Assembly (NCBI GenBank): GCA_016714645.1
Contig: JADKCI010000002.1
Location: forward strand, 62,001 to 126,000
DNA from: Chromatiaceae bacterium
GTDB lineage: Bacteria > Pseudomonadota > Gammaproteobacteria > Chromatiales > Chromatiaceae
Length of the DNA stretch: 64,000 nt
Reading direction: 5' to 3'
Shown piece after piece: positions 31,576-39,259 of the stretch. Made by a program: the position numbers and the translations under genes. The stretch's first letter is position 1; each line of letters opens with the position of its first letter. The notes under the pieces were generated by a model. The model was not told where the DNA came from. It made no database searches and was given only the letters and a program-made list of their open reading frames with translations.

Positions 31576-32268
31576 ATGAACACCGCCTACCCCCTCGCCT
31601 TTGTGATCGGCTTACTCAGCGCTATGCATTGCTTAGGGATGTGTGGGGGCATCGCCGGGGCCCTGAGCCTCCTGCCCCCGGCGGGAAAACGCGCCGAATG
31701 GCCGGTTTTCCTCGGTTTCCTGCTGGCCTTCAACAGCGGCCGGGTCTTGAGCTATGCCCTGGCGGGGGCCCTGTTCGGCTCTCTCGGTGGCGCTCTCCTG
31801 GGCACGGGTCACCTCTGGCTCCATGATGGCTTGCGCTGGCTCGCAGCGCTGGTCATGGTCGGGGTCGGGCTCTCGATCGCGGGCTGGCTACCACGCCTGG
31901 ACCGGATCGAACGCCTGGGCGAACCCTTGTGGCAACGTCTGGAGCCCCTGGGGCGGCGCTTGCTCCCCGTGGATTCCCTACCCAAGGCGACCCTTTATGG
32001 CGCCATTTGGGGCTGGCTCCCCTGCGGGCTGGTTTATACCATGCTCCTTGGCGCACCAGCCCAGGGGGGGCCTCTGGCGGGAGCCCTCTACATGGCCCTC
32101 TTCGGTCTCGGCACCTGGCCCGTCCTGATCGCCACCGGGCTTTTCGCGGGTCGCCTTCATCGCTTCGCGGGTGATGGGCTCCCACGGCTTCTGGCAGGCC
32201 TGTCGGTGGCTGGACTCGGGCTTTTTACCCTGACCTTCCAGGGCTACAATATGGGCGCAAATGGCTGA
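31576..32268 (+). CDS. TauE/SafE-family (DsbD-like MHCxGMCGG) membrane protein
   Basis: A roughly 230-residue integral membrane protein with six or seven predicted helices. It starts with AYPLAFVIGLLSAMHCLGMCGGIAGAL, the HCxGMCGG motif of the sulfite-exporter TauE/SafE-like family, and repeats a cysteine in IWGWLPCGLVYTML near residue 150. The two helix-embedded Cys motifs resemble CcdA/DsbD-type transporters and proteins found near cytochrome-oxidase assembly genes. Substrate is not determinable. The ATG at 31576 is preferred, and a TTG four codons earlier is possible. Confidence 0.85.
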   Translation: MNTAYPLAFVIGLLSAMHCLGMCGGIAGALSLLPPAGKRAEWPVFLGFLLAFNSGRVLSYALAGALFGSLGGALLGTGHLWLHDGLRWLAALVMVGVGLSIAGWLPRLDRIERLGEPLWQRLEPLGRRLLPVDSLPKATLYGAIWGWLPCGLVYTMLLGAPAQGGPLAGALYMALFGLGTWPVLIATGLFAGRLHRFAGDGLPRLLAGLSVAGLGLFTLTFQGYNMGANG

Positions 32269-32339
32269 TGCCTCCGAGGTCCATCTGGTTGCATTGAACC
32301 GAACCTGTTAATTCTTGGAAAAATCTGGTGGAACAGGTC

Positions 32340-33224
32340 ATGACTGAATCCGGGCCCCAAAGACTGATCGGCGACGCGCCGGTTTTTCGCCGGCTCCTGA
32401 ATGCCGCCCGACTCGTGGCGGCCACGGAGGCCAGCCTGCTCCTGATGGGCGAGGACGGGACTGGCAAGGAATCCCTGGCGCGAGAGATTCACCGGCTCGG
32501 TACCCGGCGGGAGGGTCCCTTTGCGGTGGTGCGGGTCGCCGGTCTGACCCAGGAGGATACCGTGGTGGCCCTGGACGGGGCCTTTTTCGCGGCCCGAGGC
32601 GGCAGCCTCTTTGTGGATCAGGTAGGGGAACTCACCGCCAGTGGTCAGGCACGCCTCCTGCGCTGGCTGGAGGGGCTGGCGGAAGAGGTGCGGGTCATGG
32701 CCGCCAGTCGCCAGGATCTTTGGGATCTGGTGCGCGTCGGTAGCTTTCGGGATGACCTCTATTATCGATTGTGCGTTGTTCCCCTCGAATTGCCACCCTT
32801 GCGGGAGCGCATCCAGGACATTGGGCCCCTCCTGGAGCTTTTTTTGACCAGCGCCGCCTTGATCCACGGAGTTGCCCGACCCCGGTTTTCCCTCACCGCC
32901 CAGCGCCAATTGCGTCGCTATGCCTGGCCGGGCAACCTCCGCGAGTTGCGCAACTTCTGCGAACGCATGGTCATCCTCTGTCCAGGTCGCGATCTGGGGC
33001 CCGACAACCTGCCCCCGGAGATCCGCCAGGGCGGCGTGGTCGGGGAGGATGGTCCTGGCTTTAAGCTCCCGGCCTCTGGCATCAAGCTGCAGGATTTGGA
33101 GATCGACGTCATCCGCCAGGCCCTCGCGCTGTCGGGAGGCAACAAGAGCCGCGCCGCCCGCCTGCTCGGTCTGACCCGAGATACCCTGCTCTATCGCCTG
33201 AACAAGTACCTGATCCGCGCCTAA
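32340..33224 (+). CDS. Degenerate sigma-54-activator-like AAA+ regulator with Fis-type HTH
   Basis: A 294-residue protein with an enhancer-binding-protein AAA+ domain and a C-terminal Fis-type helix-turn-helix (GGNKSRAARLLGLTRDTLLYRL). Walker A is normal (GEDGTGKE). The surface loop that normally carries GAFTGA is deleted, so the chain passes directly from AGLTQEDTVVALDGAFFAARGG into Walker B. The Walker B acidic pair is FVDQ instead of LDEI, losing the catalytic glutamate. There is no receiver domain. It probably does not remodel sigma-54 holoenzyme and may be a DNA-binding regulator that binds ATP without much hydrolysis. The GTG at 32328 is an alternative start. Confidence 0.85.
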   Translation: MTESGPQRLIGDAPVFRRLLNAARLVAATEASLLLMGEDGTGKESLAREIHRLGTRREGPFAVVRVAGLTQEDTVVALDGAFFAARGGSLFVDQVGELTASGQARLLRWLEGLAEEVRVMAASRQDLWDLVRVGSFRDDLYYRLCVVPLELPPLRERIQDIGPLLELFLTSAALIHGVARPRFSLTAQRQLRRYAWPGNLRELRNFCERMVILCPGRDLGPDNLPPEIRQGGVVGEDGPGFKLPASGIKLQDLEIDVIRQALALSGGNKSRAARLLGLTRDTLLYRLNKYLIRA

Positions 33225-33282
33225 GCCCCGCTAGCCGCCCCTGGCCTGGCGGAGGCGCCCGAAGGCAGGGACACCGCCCCGC

Positions 33283-33513
33283 CTAATTGATTGAACCCGT
33301 GATGGGGCAGTCGGCCATGCCGTCGAAAATGGATTTGAGGCCCTCGGAATTCAGGGAGCCATGTACCTCGGTCTCCAGGTATTCCTGCTTGTTGGCCTCG
33401 GACTCGAAGTAGATCTTGATGCTACTGTCGCCGCTGCCCTCGATGATGAAGGGGGCCTCTTCCAGGTTCGTAACATCGTTGAGGGTGATGGGGTCGCGGG
33501 TGAAGGTCATCAT
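33283..33513 (-). CDS. Small acidic protein, function unknown
   Basis: A 76-residue acidic protein (MMTFTRDPITLNDVTNLEEA), predicted all cytoplasmic, with no signal or membrane segment. The single cysteine lies in the C-terminal FDGMADCPITGSIN. A GGAG ribosome site precedes the first ATG by 10 nt, and codon use looks like that of real genes. It lies downstream of the second CFA synthase gene on the same strand after 163 bp, so it may be read through from that operon or be separate. I do not recognise its family. Confidence 0.55.
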   Translation of the reverse strand: MMTFTRDPITLNDVTNLEEAPFIIEGSGDSSIKIYFESEANKQEYLETEVHGSLNSEGLKSIFDGMADCPITGSIN

Positions 33514-33676
33514 ACTGGTGGATCTCCGTGTGGTTTTCTCGGGGCCCAGGGCCTGAGCGGTCCCTGGGATGGGTTGTGTACTCGGCGCTGGTCACGCCTG
33601 GGTCCGGTAAACCCAAGACTTAGGTATTTTGGGTATCAATGGCGCCTTTCCTGGTCGAGGGAGGTGCCTGGAAACC

Positions 33677-34933
33677 TTAGATGGGCAGGGCGCCGCGCCA
33701 GCCGGGCTTGGCCAGGAGCATCTGTACCGTGCCCAGGTCCCGCTCCCGGAACCCGCCCTCGCAATAACTGAGATAGAAGTGCCACATACGCAGGAAGCGT
33801 GTGTCGAAGCCGAGCCCCCGCACGGCATCGAGACGGCCGAGGAAGTTGTCCCGCCAGCGGGCCAGGGTCTCGGCATAGTGGGGGCCAATATCTTCCAGGT
33901 GGACGGTACGCAGATCGCAGGCCCGGGTCATGGCGCCGGCGAGGGCGGTCACGCTCGGCAGGAAGCCGCCCGGGAAGATGTGCTTCTGAATGAAATCGAC
34001 CTCCTTGAGGGCCGCCTCGTAACGCTGGTCGGCGATGGTAATGGCCTGCAGCAGCATGGCCCCCGCCGGCTTGAGCAGCCGCCCGCACTGGCGGAAGTAG
34101 GTCTCCAGGTGCTCGGCGCCCACCGCCTCTACCATCTCGATGGAGACCAGCTTGTCGAATTGGCCCTGCTGATCCCGGTAGTCGCACAGGCGCACCTCGA
34201 CGCGGTCCGCCAGTCCCGCCGCCGCGACCCGCTCCCGGGTCAGTGCCAACTGCTCTTGCGACAGGGTGAGGCTGGTTACCCGGCAACCGTGGCGGCCGGC
34301 GGCGTGGAGGGCGAAGCCACCCCAACCGGTGCCGATCTCCAGCACCTCATCCCCGGGCTTCAGCTCCAGTTTGCGGCAGATGCGCTCCAGCTTGGCGGTG
34401 GAGGCCTCCGCCAGGGTCATGTCCGGGCGTTCAAAGACCGCGCTGGAGTACATCAGAGTCTCGTCCAGCCAGAGGCGGTAGAAATCATTGCCCAAGTCGT
34501 AATGGGCGGCGATATTGCGGCGGCTACCGAGGCGGTCGTTGCGGCGGGCGCGATGCAGCAGGGCGCGCAGGGGGGCGGAGAGTCGGGCGAGCCCCCCTTC
34601 CATGTCCATCATCGCCGGCCGGTTGCGCAGCAGCAGGCATACCAGGCCGGTCAGATCCGCGCAATCCCAGTCGCCCGCCATGAAGGACTCGCCGGCGCCG
34701 ACGGTGCCGCCAAAGGCCAGGGCCGGCCAGAAGGCGGGATGGCGTATCTCGACCTGAATCAGGGGTTCTCCGGTGCCAAAGCGCCAGTCGCGTCCGGCTT
34801 CGCGCACCAGGAGTTGGCCAGACCGGAGACGAGCCAGCTTGTCCAGGACCAACCGACGGGCCAGGGCCTGGAGGGCGGAGGCGCGCCGGGGCGCCGTCAG
34901 GGGGAGAAGGGCGGTAAGAATCTCTTCGTGCAT
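33677..34933 (-). CDS. cfa: Cyclopropane-fatty-acyl-phospholipid synthase family protein (copy 1)
   Basis: A 418-residue SAM-dependent methyltransferase acting on unsaturated acyl chains of membrane phospholipids. The family N-terminal domain is followed by NIAAHYDLGNDFYRLWLD near residue 142, and the SAM motif VLEIGTGWGGFALHAA near residue 194. The conserved FIQKHIFPGGFLPS and MWHFYLSYCEGGFRER segments follow, and these complete the CFA signature. It is the last gene of the tightly packed leftward run, 4 bp after DUF1365. In comparable clusters such enzymes make cyclopropane or methylated (furan-precursor) acids, and the product here is inference. Confidence 0.93.
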   Translation of the reverse strand: MHEEILTALLPLTAPRRASALQALARRLVLDKLARLRSGQLLVREAGRDWRFGTGEPLIQVEIRHPAFWPALAFGGTVGAGESFMAGDWDCADLTGLVCLLLRNRPAMMDMEGGLARLSAPLRALLHRARRNDRLGSRRNIAAHYDLGNDFYRLWLDETLMYSSAVFERPDMTLAEASTAKLERICRKLELKPGDEVLEIGTGWGGFALHAAGRHGCRVTSLTLSQEQLALTRERVAAAGLADRVEVRLCDYRDQQGQFDKLVSIEMVEAVGAEHLETYFRQCGRLLKPAGAMLLQAITIADQRYEAALKEVDFIQKHIFPGGFLPSVTALAGAMTRACDLRTVHLEDIGPHYAETLARWRDNFLGRLDAVRGLGFDTRFLRMWHFYLSYCEGGFRERDLGTVQMLLAKPGWRGALPI

Positions 34934-34937
34934 GCGC

Positions 34938-35717
34938 TTACGCCTGGCCAGGCGCCTCCTTGGGGGGTTCGGGGGGCGGGTGGTCGATGATGGGCACGCC
35001 CTTGAGCCAGAGCCGGAGGGCTTGCCAGTGGATATTGAAGATGACCTGGAACGTCATGGCCGGGTAGCGCCAGAGGACCCGGGCCAGGCTGCGGCCGTCG
35101 ATCTCCCGGCGCGCCAGTACCAGGGTTGCGTCGAGGATGTTCTCCGCCCCGCGCCGGTCGTCCATGTGGACCGTGAGGCGTTCCCTGGGTAGGTTCAGGT
35201 GCCAGTGGTATTCCATGTCCATGGGCAGGAAGGGCGAGACGTGCAGGCCCTTGGGGAAACGAAACTGGGGCTTCTGTGGTCGGCCCCGGTTGGCGCTCAT
35301 GGGCAGCACATAATGGATACGCTCACCCCAAGGGGTGCTGGTCACCTCGCCGACCACCGTCTCCAAGGTCCGGCCGTCCGCGGCGTAGCAGTAGTAAAGG
35401 CTGATGGAGTTGAAACAATAGCCGAAGGTGCGCGGGTTGGTGAGGATGCGCACCGGGCCATCCGGACGCTCGCCCGTTTTGGCCGCCACCAGTTGGCGGA
35501 TGGCCTCGTCCAGGGGCAGGGCCGGGTCGCCGCCGTAATCGGCGCGGCGGAACCAGACCAGGTTGGGGCCCCGGGTGGACCAGAGCCAGCGCCCCTTGAA
35601 GACCTGGTCCAACTCACCGAGGTCTAGCCAGAGCATGAAGAGCGGGTAGCGGAATTCATGCCGTTTGGGGGAATAGCGGCGGTGGCGCAGCCAGCCTTCG
35701 TAGAGGCAGCTTTCCAT
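34938..35717 (-). CDS. DUF1365 family protein
   Basis: A 259-residue protein beginning MESCLYEGWLRHRRYSPKRH, with the family segments RYPLFMLWLDL, ILTNPRTFGYCFNSISLYYCY and FLPMDMEYHW. DUF1365 proteins almost always neighbour a CFA synthase and an FAD oxidoreductase, as here, but their reaction is not established to my knowledge. The start overlaps the FAD oxidoreductase stop by one base and its end is 4 bp from cfa, so translation is probably coupled. Confidence 0.9.
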   Translation of the reverse strand: MESCLYEGWLRHRRYSPKRHEFRYPLFMLWLDLGELDQVFKGRWLWSTRGPNLVWFRRADYGGDPALPLDEAIRQLVAAKTGERPDGPVRILTNPRTFGYCFNSISLYYCYAADGRTLETVVGEVTSTPWGERIHYVLPMSANRGRPQKPQFRFPKGLHVSPFLPMDMEYHWHLNLPRERLTVHMDDRRGAENILDATLVLARREIDGRSLARVLWRYPAMTFQVIFNIHWQALRLWLKGVPIIDHPPPEPPKEAPGQA

Positions 35718-37189
35718 CAGGGGGTGCCCGTGGGGTAGGGGTTACCGGCCAAGGGCGCGGCCAGGGTCCTGGCGGCGGCGTAAGCCGCTAGCCCCCCGGT
35801 GGACGGCGGCGGGGATCCGTCGCGGGCCGATAGCGACCTGGCGGTTGTCTGGAAAGAGGCGCCGCGGGTCAAGGTCGTCGCCTCCGGCTGACGCTGGGTG
35901 TAGCCGGGGTTCATCCCTGGGCGCGGGGCGGATCCTGGCGGCAGGCCGAAATCCGCGCGGAAGTGGTCCAGCGCCGCCAGGGCGCTGACCAGGCCGTCCT
36001 CGTGGAAGCCGTTGCGCCACCAGGCGCCGCAATAATAGGTGCGGCCGGTGCCGTTGATCTCCCGCTGGCGGGTCTGGGCGGCGGCCCCCTCCAGTGTGAA
36101 GAGGGGGTGGTGATAGGGTACCCGCGCCAGCACCATAGCCGGGTCGATGCCCTCGCTGGCATTCAGGGTGACGCAGAAGGTCTCGGGGGCATCCAGCCCT
36201 TGCAGGATGTTCATGTCGTAGGTGAGGGCCAGACGCCCACCGGGGCCCTCGGGCATGAGGTAATTCCAGGCCGCCCAGGCCAGGGGCCGGCGCGGCAGCA
36301 TGCGGGTATCGGTGTGCAGCACCGCTTCATTGGGCTGGTAAGGGATGGCGGCGAGAACCTCCCGCTCCGCCGGTCTGGGGTCCCCGAGCAGGGTCAGGGC
36401 CTGATCGCTGTGACAGGCCAGGAAAATGGCGTCGAAGGTCTCGGCGCCACCGGCGGGGCTGTGGAGTATGACCCGATCCTCTTGACGCTCGACGTGCGTC
36501 ACCGGGCAGGCCAGTCGCACCCGCTCCCGGAAGGGAGCGACGAGGCGATCCACATAAGACCGGGAACCACCCCGGACGACCCGCCAGACGGGGCGATCCT
36601 TGACCGCCAGCAGGCCGTGGTTGAGGAAGAAGCGGATGAAGAAGCGCGCCGGGAAGCCCAGCATGAGTCTCGGGTCCGTGGACCAGATGGCGGCGCCCAT
36701 GGGCAGGATGTAGTAATCCCTGAAGAGGCGGCCATAGGCGTTGGCGGTGAGGTAGTCGCCGAGACTGAGTTCGTTGCCTTCCTCCGCCAGGAGCTGGGGG
36801 GCCTCGCGATTGAAGCGCAGTATGTCCCGCAACATGCCCCAGAAGCGCGGCTTGAGCAGGTTGGCGCGTTGGGCGAAGAGGCTGTTGAGGGTAGCGCCAT
36901 TGTATTCCAGGCCGCTGGGACCGCAGGAGACGCTAAAGCTCATGTCGCTGGCTTGGCTGGCCACCCCCAATTCGTCCAGTAGGGCGATGAAATTCGGGTA
37001 GGTCCAGTCGTTGAAGACGATGAAGCCGGTATCGATGCGGTAATCGCGCCCACCCAGGGTGATCTCATGGGTATGAACATGGCCGCCGACGTGGCTAGCC
37101 GCCTCGAAGAGGGTGATGTCATGCTCGGGGTGCAGGCGATGGGCGGCGGTGAGGCCGGCGATACCGCTGCCGACGATGGCGATCCTCAC
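35717..37189 (-). CDS. FAD-dependent oxidoreductase (amine-oxidase type) of the CFA/DUF1365 cluster
   Basis: A 490-residue flavoprotein with the dinucleotide motif IAIVGSGIAGLTAAHRL at the N-terminus, followed by EAASHVGGHVHTHE. The C-terminal FAD site is GRTYYCGAWWRNGFHEDGLVSA near residue 400. This matches the NAD(P)/FAD-dependent proteins that pair with DUF1365 and CFA synthase. It probably acts on lipid acyl chains (desaturation or oxidation), which is inference. The last 60 residues are a low-complexity, Pro/Ala/Thr-rich tail. ATG at 37189 overlaps the lipocalin stop in an ATGA. Confidence 0.9.
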   Translation of the reverse strand: MRIAIVGSGIAGLTAAHRLHPEHDITLFEAASHVGGHVHTHEITLGGRDYRIDTGFIVFNDWTYPNFIALLDELGVASQASDMSFSVSCGPSGLEYNGATLNSLFAQRANLLKPRFWGMLRDILRFNREAPQLLAEEGNELSLGDYLTANAYGRLFRDYYILPMGAAIWSTDPRLMLGFPARFFIRFFLNHGLLAVKDRPVWRVVRGGSRSYVDRLVAPFRERVRLACPVTHVERQEDRVILHSPAGGAETFDAIFLACHSDQALTLLGDPRPAEREVLAAIPYQPNEAVLHTDTRMLPRRPLAWAAWNYLMPEGPGGRLALTYDMNILQGLDAPETFCVTLNASEGIDPAMVLARVPYHHPLFTLEGAAAQTRQREINGTGRTYYCGAWWRNGFHEDGLVSALAALDHFRADFGLPPGSAPRPGMNPGYTQRQPEATTLTRGASFQTTARSLSARDGSPPPSTGGLAAYAAARTLAAPLAGNPYPTGTP

Positions 37190-37719
37190 GGCTTGGCCTC
37201 CCAGCGCTGGGGCACGTCCCGCACCGCCGCCAACGGGTAGCCCAGGGCCAGGAGATGCTCATCCACCGCCTGGCGCTCGGCCGCGCTGATCTCGGGGGTG
37301 CGCGCCATAACCCAGACATAGTCCCGCTTCTCGCGGGAGATGACGGTGATGCGGTAGTCCGGTGTCAGGTAACTGATGCGGTAGTCGGCCTTGAAGGGCC
37401 AGAGGAACTGCATGCCCCAGATGGCGTTGCTCTGGGTGTCGGTGACATAGCCGGTGGGGGTCATCTTCTTGGGCTCGCCCTCGAAGCCTCCCTCGCGGAA
37501 GGTGAAGGTGGTGGCGATGCTGCCATCGGGGTTGATGGTGTATGACTCGATCGCGTTCCAGGCGTTGCGCTCTGGCCAGGTGGGGATGTGGGCGATGAGA
37601 TACCAGTCGCCCATGAAGCGATCCAGATCCACCTGGGGAACCGTCGTCAGGGGTGGTAGGGTTGCGGATTGGCAACCGGCGAGCAGGCCGGCGCACAGGA
37701 AGCAGAGGAGACGTTTCAT
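37186..37719 (-). CDS. blc: Lipocalin-family outer-membrane lipoprotein (Blc-like)
   Basis: A 177-residue lipoprotein with signal and lipobox LLAGCQS (Cys near residue 16). The lipocalin GxW motif is FMGDWYLIAHIPTWPERN and the RTPEIS region is near the C-terminus. Bacterial lipocalins bind fatty acids or lysophospholipids at the envelope. The position within a fatty-acid-modifying operon supports that. It begins 2 bp after the DUF1295 stop and overlaps the FAD gene by 4 bp. Confidence 0.92.
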   Translation of the reverse strand: MKRLLCFLCAGLLAGCQSATLPPLTTVPQVDLDRFMGDWYLIAHIPTWPERNAWNAIESYTINPDGSIATTFTFREGGFEGEPKKMTPTGYVTDTQSNAIWGMQFLWPFKADYRISYLTPDYRITVISREKRDYVWVMARTPEISAAERQAVDEHLLALGYPLAAVRDVPQRWEAKP

Positions 37720-37721
37720 TA

Positions 37722-38570
37722 TCAGGGCTCGCGAGTGTTTGGGCTGGCGGCGCCACCCAGGTCGGCAGTGCCGGTGGAGTCGGCGCTAGCCGGCCGGGGC
37801 GGCCAGGGGAAGAAGGCGCTGGTGCGGGCGATGTAGTCCCGGTAGGCGGGGCGGCGCTCACCTATATCCTGTTCCAGCAGGGCGACGCCGGAGACCTTGA
37901 GGAGCAGCACCGTCATCAGGAGGGGCGAAATCAGGGTCCAGGCCCCACCGGCGGCGAGGGCCACCAGCCAGACGCCCCACCAGACGCAGAACTCGCCGAA
38001 GTAGTTGGGGTGGCGGCTATAGCGCCAGAGGCCCCGATCCATGACCCGTCCGGCGTTGGACGGGTCGGCCTTGAAGCGCGCCAGTTGCTGGTCGGCGATG
38101 CCTTCGATGGCGATACCAAGGAGCCAGAGCCCGGCGCCGAGGTAATCCATCAAGCCCAGGGGTTGAGCGCCGGCCAGGGCCGCCATCAAAGGCCAGGCGA
38201 CGATCCACGCCAGGGCCGCCTGGAGGCCGAACACCAGATAGAGGCTCTTGAATTCGAAATGGGGCTGGTTGCGGGCACGGATGGCCTGGTAGCGGTGGTC
38301 CTCGCCGTGGCCCCAGTTGCGCCAGGTGATATAGCCCGAGAGGCGGATCATCCAGAGGCTGGTTAGGAGCAGCACCAGGGTTTCCCGAGGACCGGTCTGG
38401 GGCGCAGCGAGGGCATAGACCCAGGCCCCAAGGGTGATTATCACCGCCCAGAGGCTATCGACGATGCTGACGTTACGCAGGGCCAGGCTCGCCAGCCAGG
38501 TCGCCACGCCGGCAACCGCCATCCAGGCCAGGGCCAGGAAGGCGATGTCCCAGGCAAAGGGGTGATTCAT
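37722..38570 (-). CDS. DUF1295 membrane protein (steroid 5-alpha-reductase/isoprenylcysteine methyltransferase-like)
   Basis: A 282-residue membrane protein with about seven helices. The family signature GLWRYSRHPNYFGEFCVWWGVWL is near residue 190, and it ends with RRPAYRDYIARTSAFFPWPPR. DUF1295 members are annotated as oxidoreductase- or methyltransferase-like and are often found with CFA genes. The ATG at 38570 gives the normal length, and a longer upstream frame has low-complexity sequence and is rejected. It overlaps the DUF2878 gene by 4 bp. Confidence 0.9.
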   Translation of the reverse strand: MNHPFAWDIAFLALAWMAVAGVATWLASLALRNVSIVDSLWAVIITLGAWVYALAAPQTGPRETLVLLLTSLWMIRLSGYITWRNWGHGEDHRYQAIRARNQPHFEFKSLYLVFGLQAALAWIVAWPLMAALAGAQPLGLMDYLGAGLWLLGIAIEGIADQQLARFKADPSNAGRVMDRGLWRYSRHPNYFGEFCVWWGVWLVALAAGGAWTLISPLLMTVLLLKVSGVALLEQDIGERRPAYRDYIARTSAFFPWPPRPASADSTGTADLGGAASPNTREP

Positions 38571-39259
38571 GGGGCTCTCCTCCGTACCTTCTGGCTCCCT
38601 TCCCCCCGGTGGGGGAGGGTTGGGCTCCGCACTTTCTGGCCCCATCCCCCCTGGTGGGGGAGGGTTGGGGGGAGGGGGGGGTCGCTGATGGGCGCGCTCA
38701 GCAAGCGGGCCAGGGCCAGCAGGAGCGGAGTCAGGATGCCCCAGCCCAGGGCCAGGGCGACGAGGCCGGCGGTGGGGTCGAGAAAGCTCATGGCCCCCAG
38801 TTCGCCGCCTCCCCAGTAGGCAGAGGGTCCCCCCACCAGCCCCAGCAGTGCGGCCAGCCAGGGTCGGGTTTGCAGGCTGACCAGGGAGACGTTGAGGGTG
38901 GTGGCGAAATTGGCCCAGAGCGCCGTCATCCAGAGGGGCGGCAGTCCCGGGCCAAGGCCACTCGCCAGGTCGCCGCCACTGAAGCTGACCCAGCCGCTGA
39001 CCAGCAGGAGGCTGTCGAAAAGGAAACCGATCAGGGCCGCCAGGCCAATAAGGAGGGCCTCCGAGCCCAGGGGCCGGACCCGACCCAGGTGCCAGGCCAG
39101 GAGTAGGGCCACGACCCCAAGACCGAGTTCCGGCCGGCCCTGGGCCGCCGTCAGCACCAGTGCCCACCAGCCTGCCTGGAAGGCCACCAGATTCAGGACC
39201 CAGGAGGGCTGGTCCCGGCCCGGGGCCGGGGAGGAGGGCGAAGCGCCAATGTCGGTCAT
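38567..39259 (-). CDS. DUF2878 membrane protein with a repeat-derived C-terminus
   Basis: A 230-residue membrane protein with five to six predicted helices and the DUF2878-type N-terminus (VLNLVAFQAGWWALVLTAAQG). The terminal roughly 35 residues are two 15-residue repeats (PTLPHQGGWGQKVRS, PTLPHRGEGSQKVRR) encoded by the 45-bp tandem repeat at 38581-38669. Family members are inner-membrane proteins of unknown function. The ATG at 39259 overlaps the preceding methyltransferase gene by 4 bp. Confidence 0.85.
   Translation of the reverse strand: MTDIGASPSSPAPGRDQPSWVLNLVAFQAGWWALVLTAAQGRPELGLGVVALLLAWHLGRVRPLGSEALLIGLAALIGFLFDSLLLVSGWVSFSGGDLASGLGPGLPPLWMTALWANFATTLNVSLVSLQTRPWLAALLGLVGGPSAYWGGGELGAMSFLDPTAGLVALALGWGILTPLLLALARLLSAPISDPPLPPTLPHQGGWGQKVRSPTLPHRGEGSQKVRRRAP
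38581..38669 (+). repeat. Two 45-bp tandem repeats in the DUF2878 gene
   Basis: Two copies (38581-38624 and 38626-38669, period 45) share CCC-rich and GGTGGGGGAGGGTTGGG segments and differ at a few bases. The 15-codon period keeps the frame. The sequence resembles REP/ERIC-like intergenic elements that have become coding. Confidence 0.85.

Noticed and set aside
37722..39167. Long N-terminal extension of the DUF1295 frame
   Set aside because: The extra 199 residues are Pro/Gly-rich antisense-like sequence over the DUF2878 gene; ATG 38570 gives the family length.
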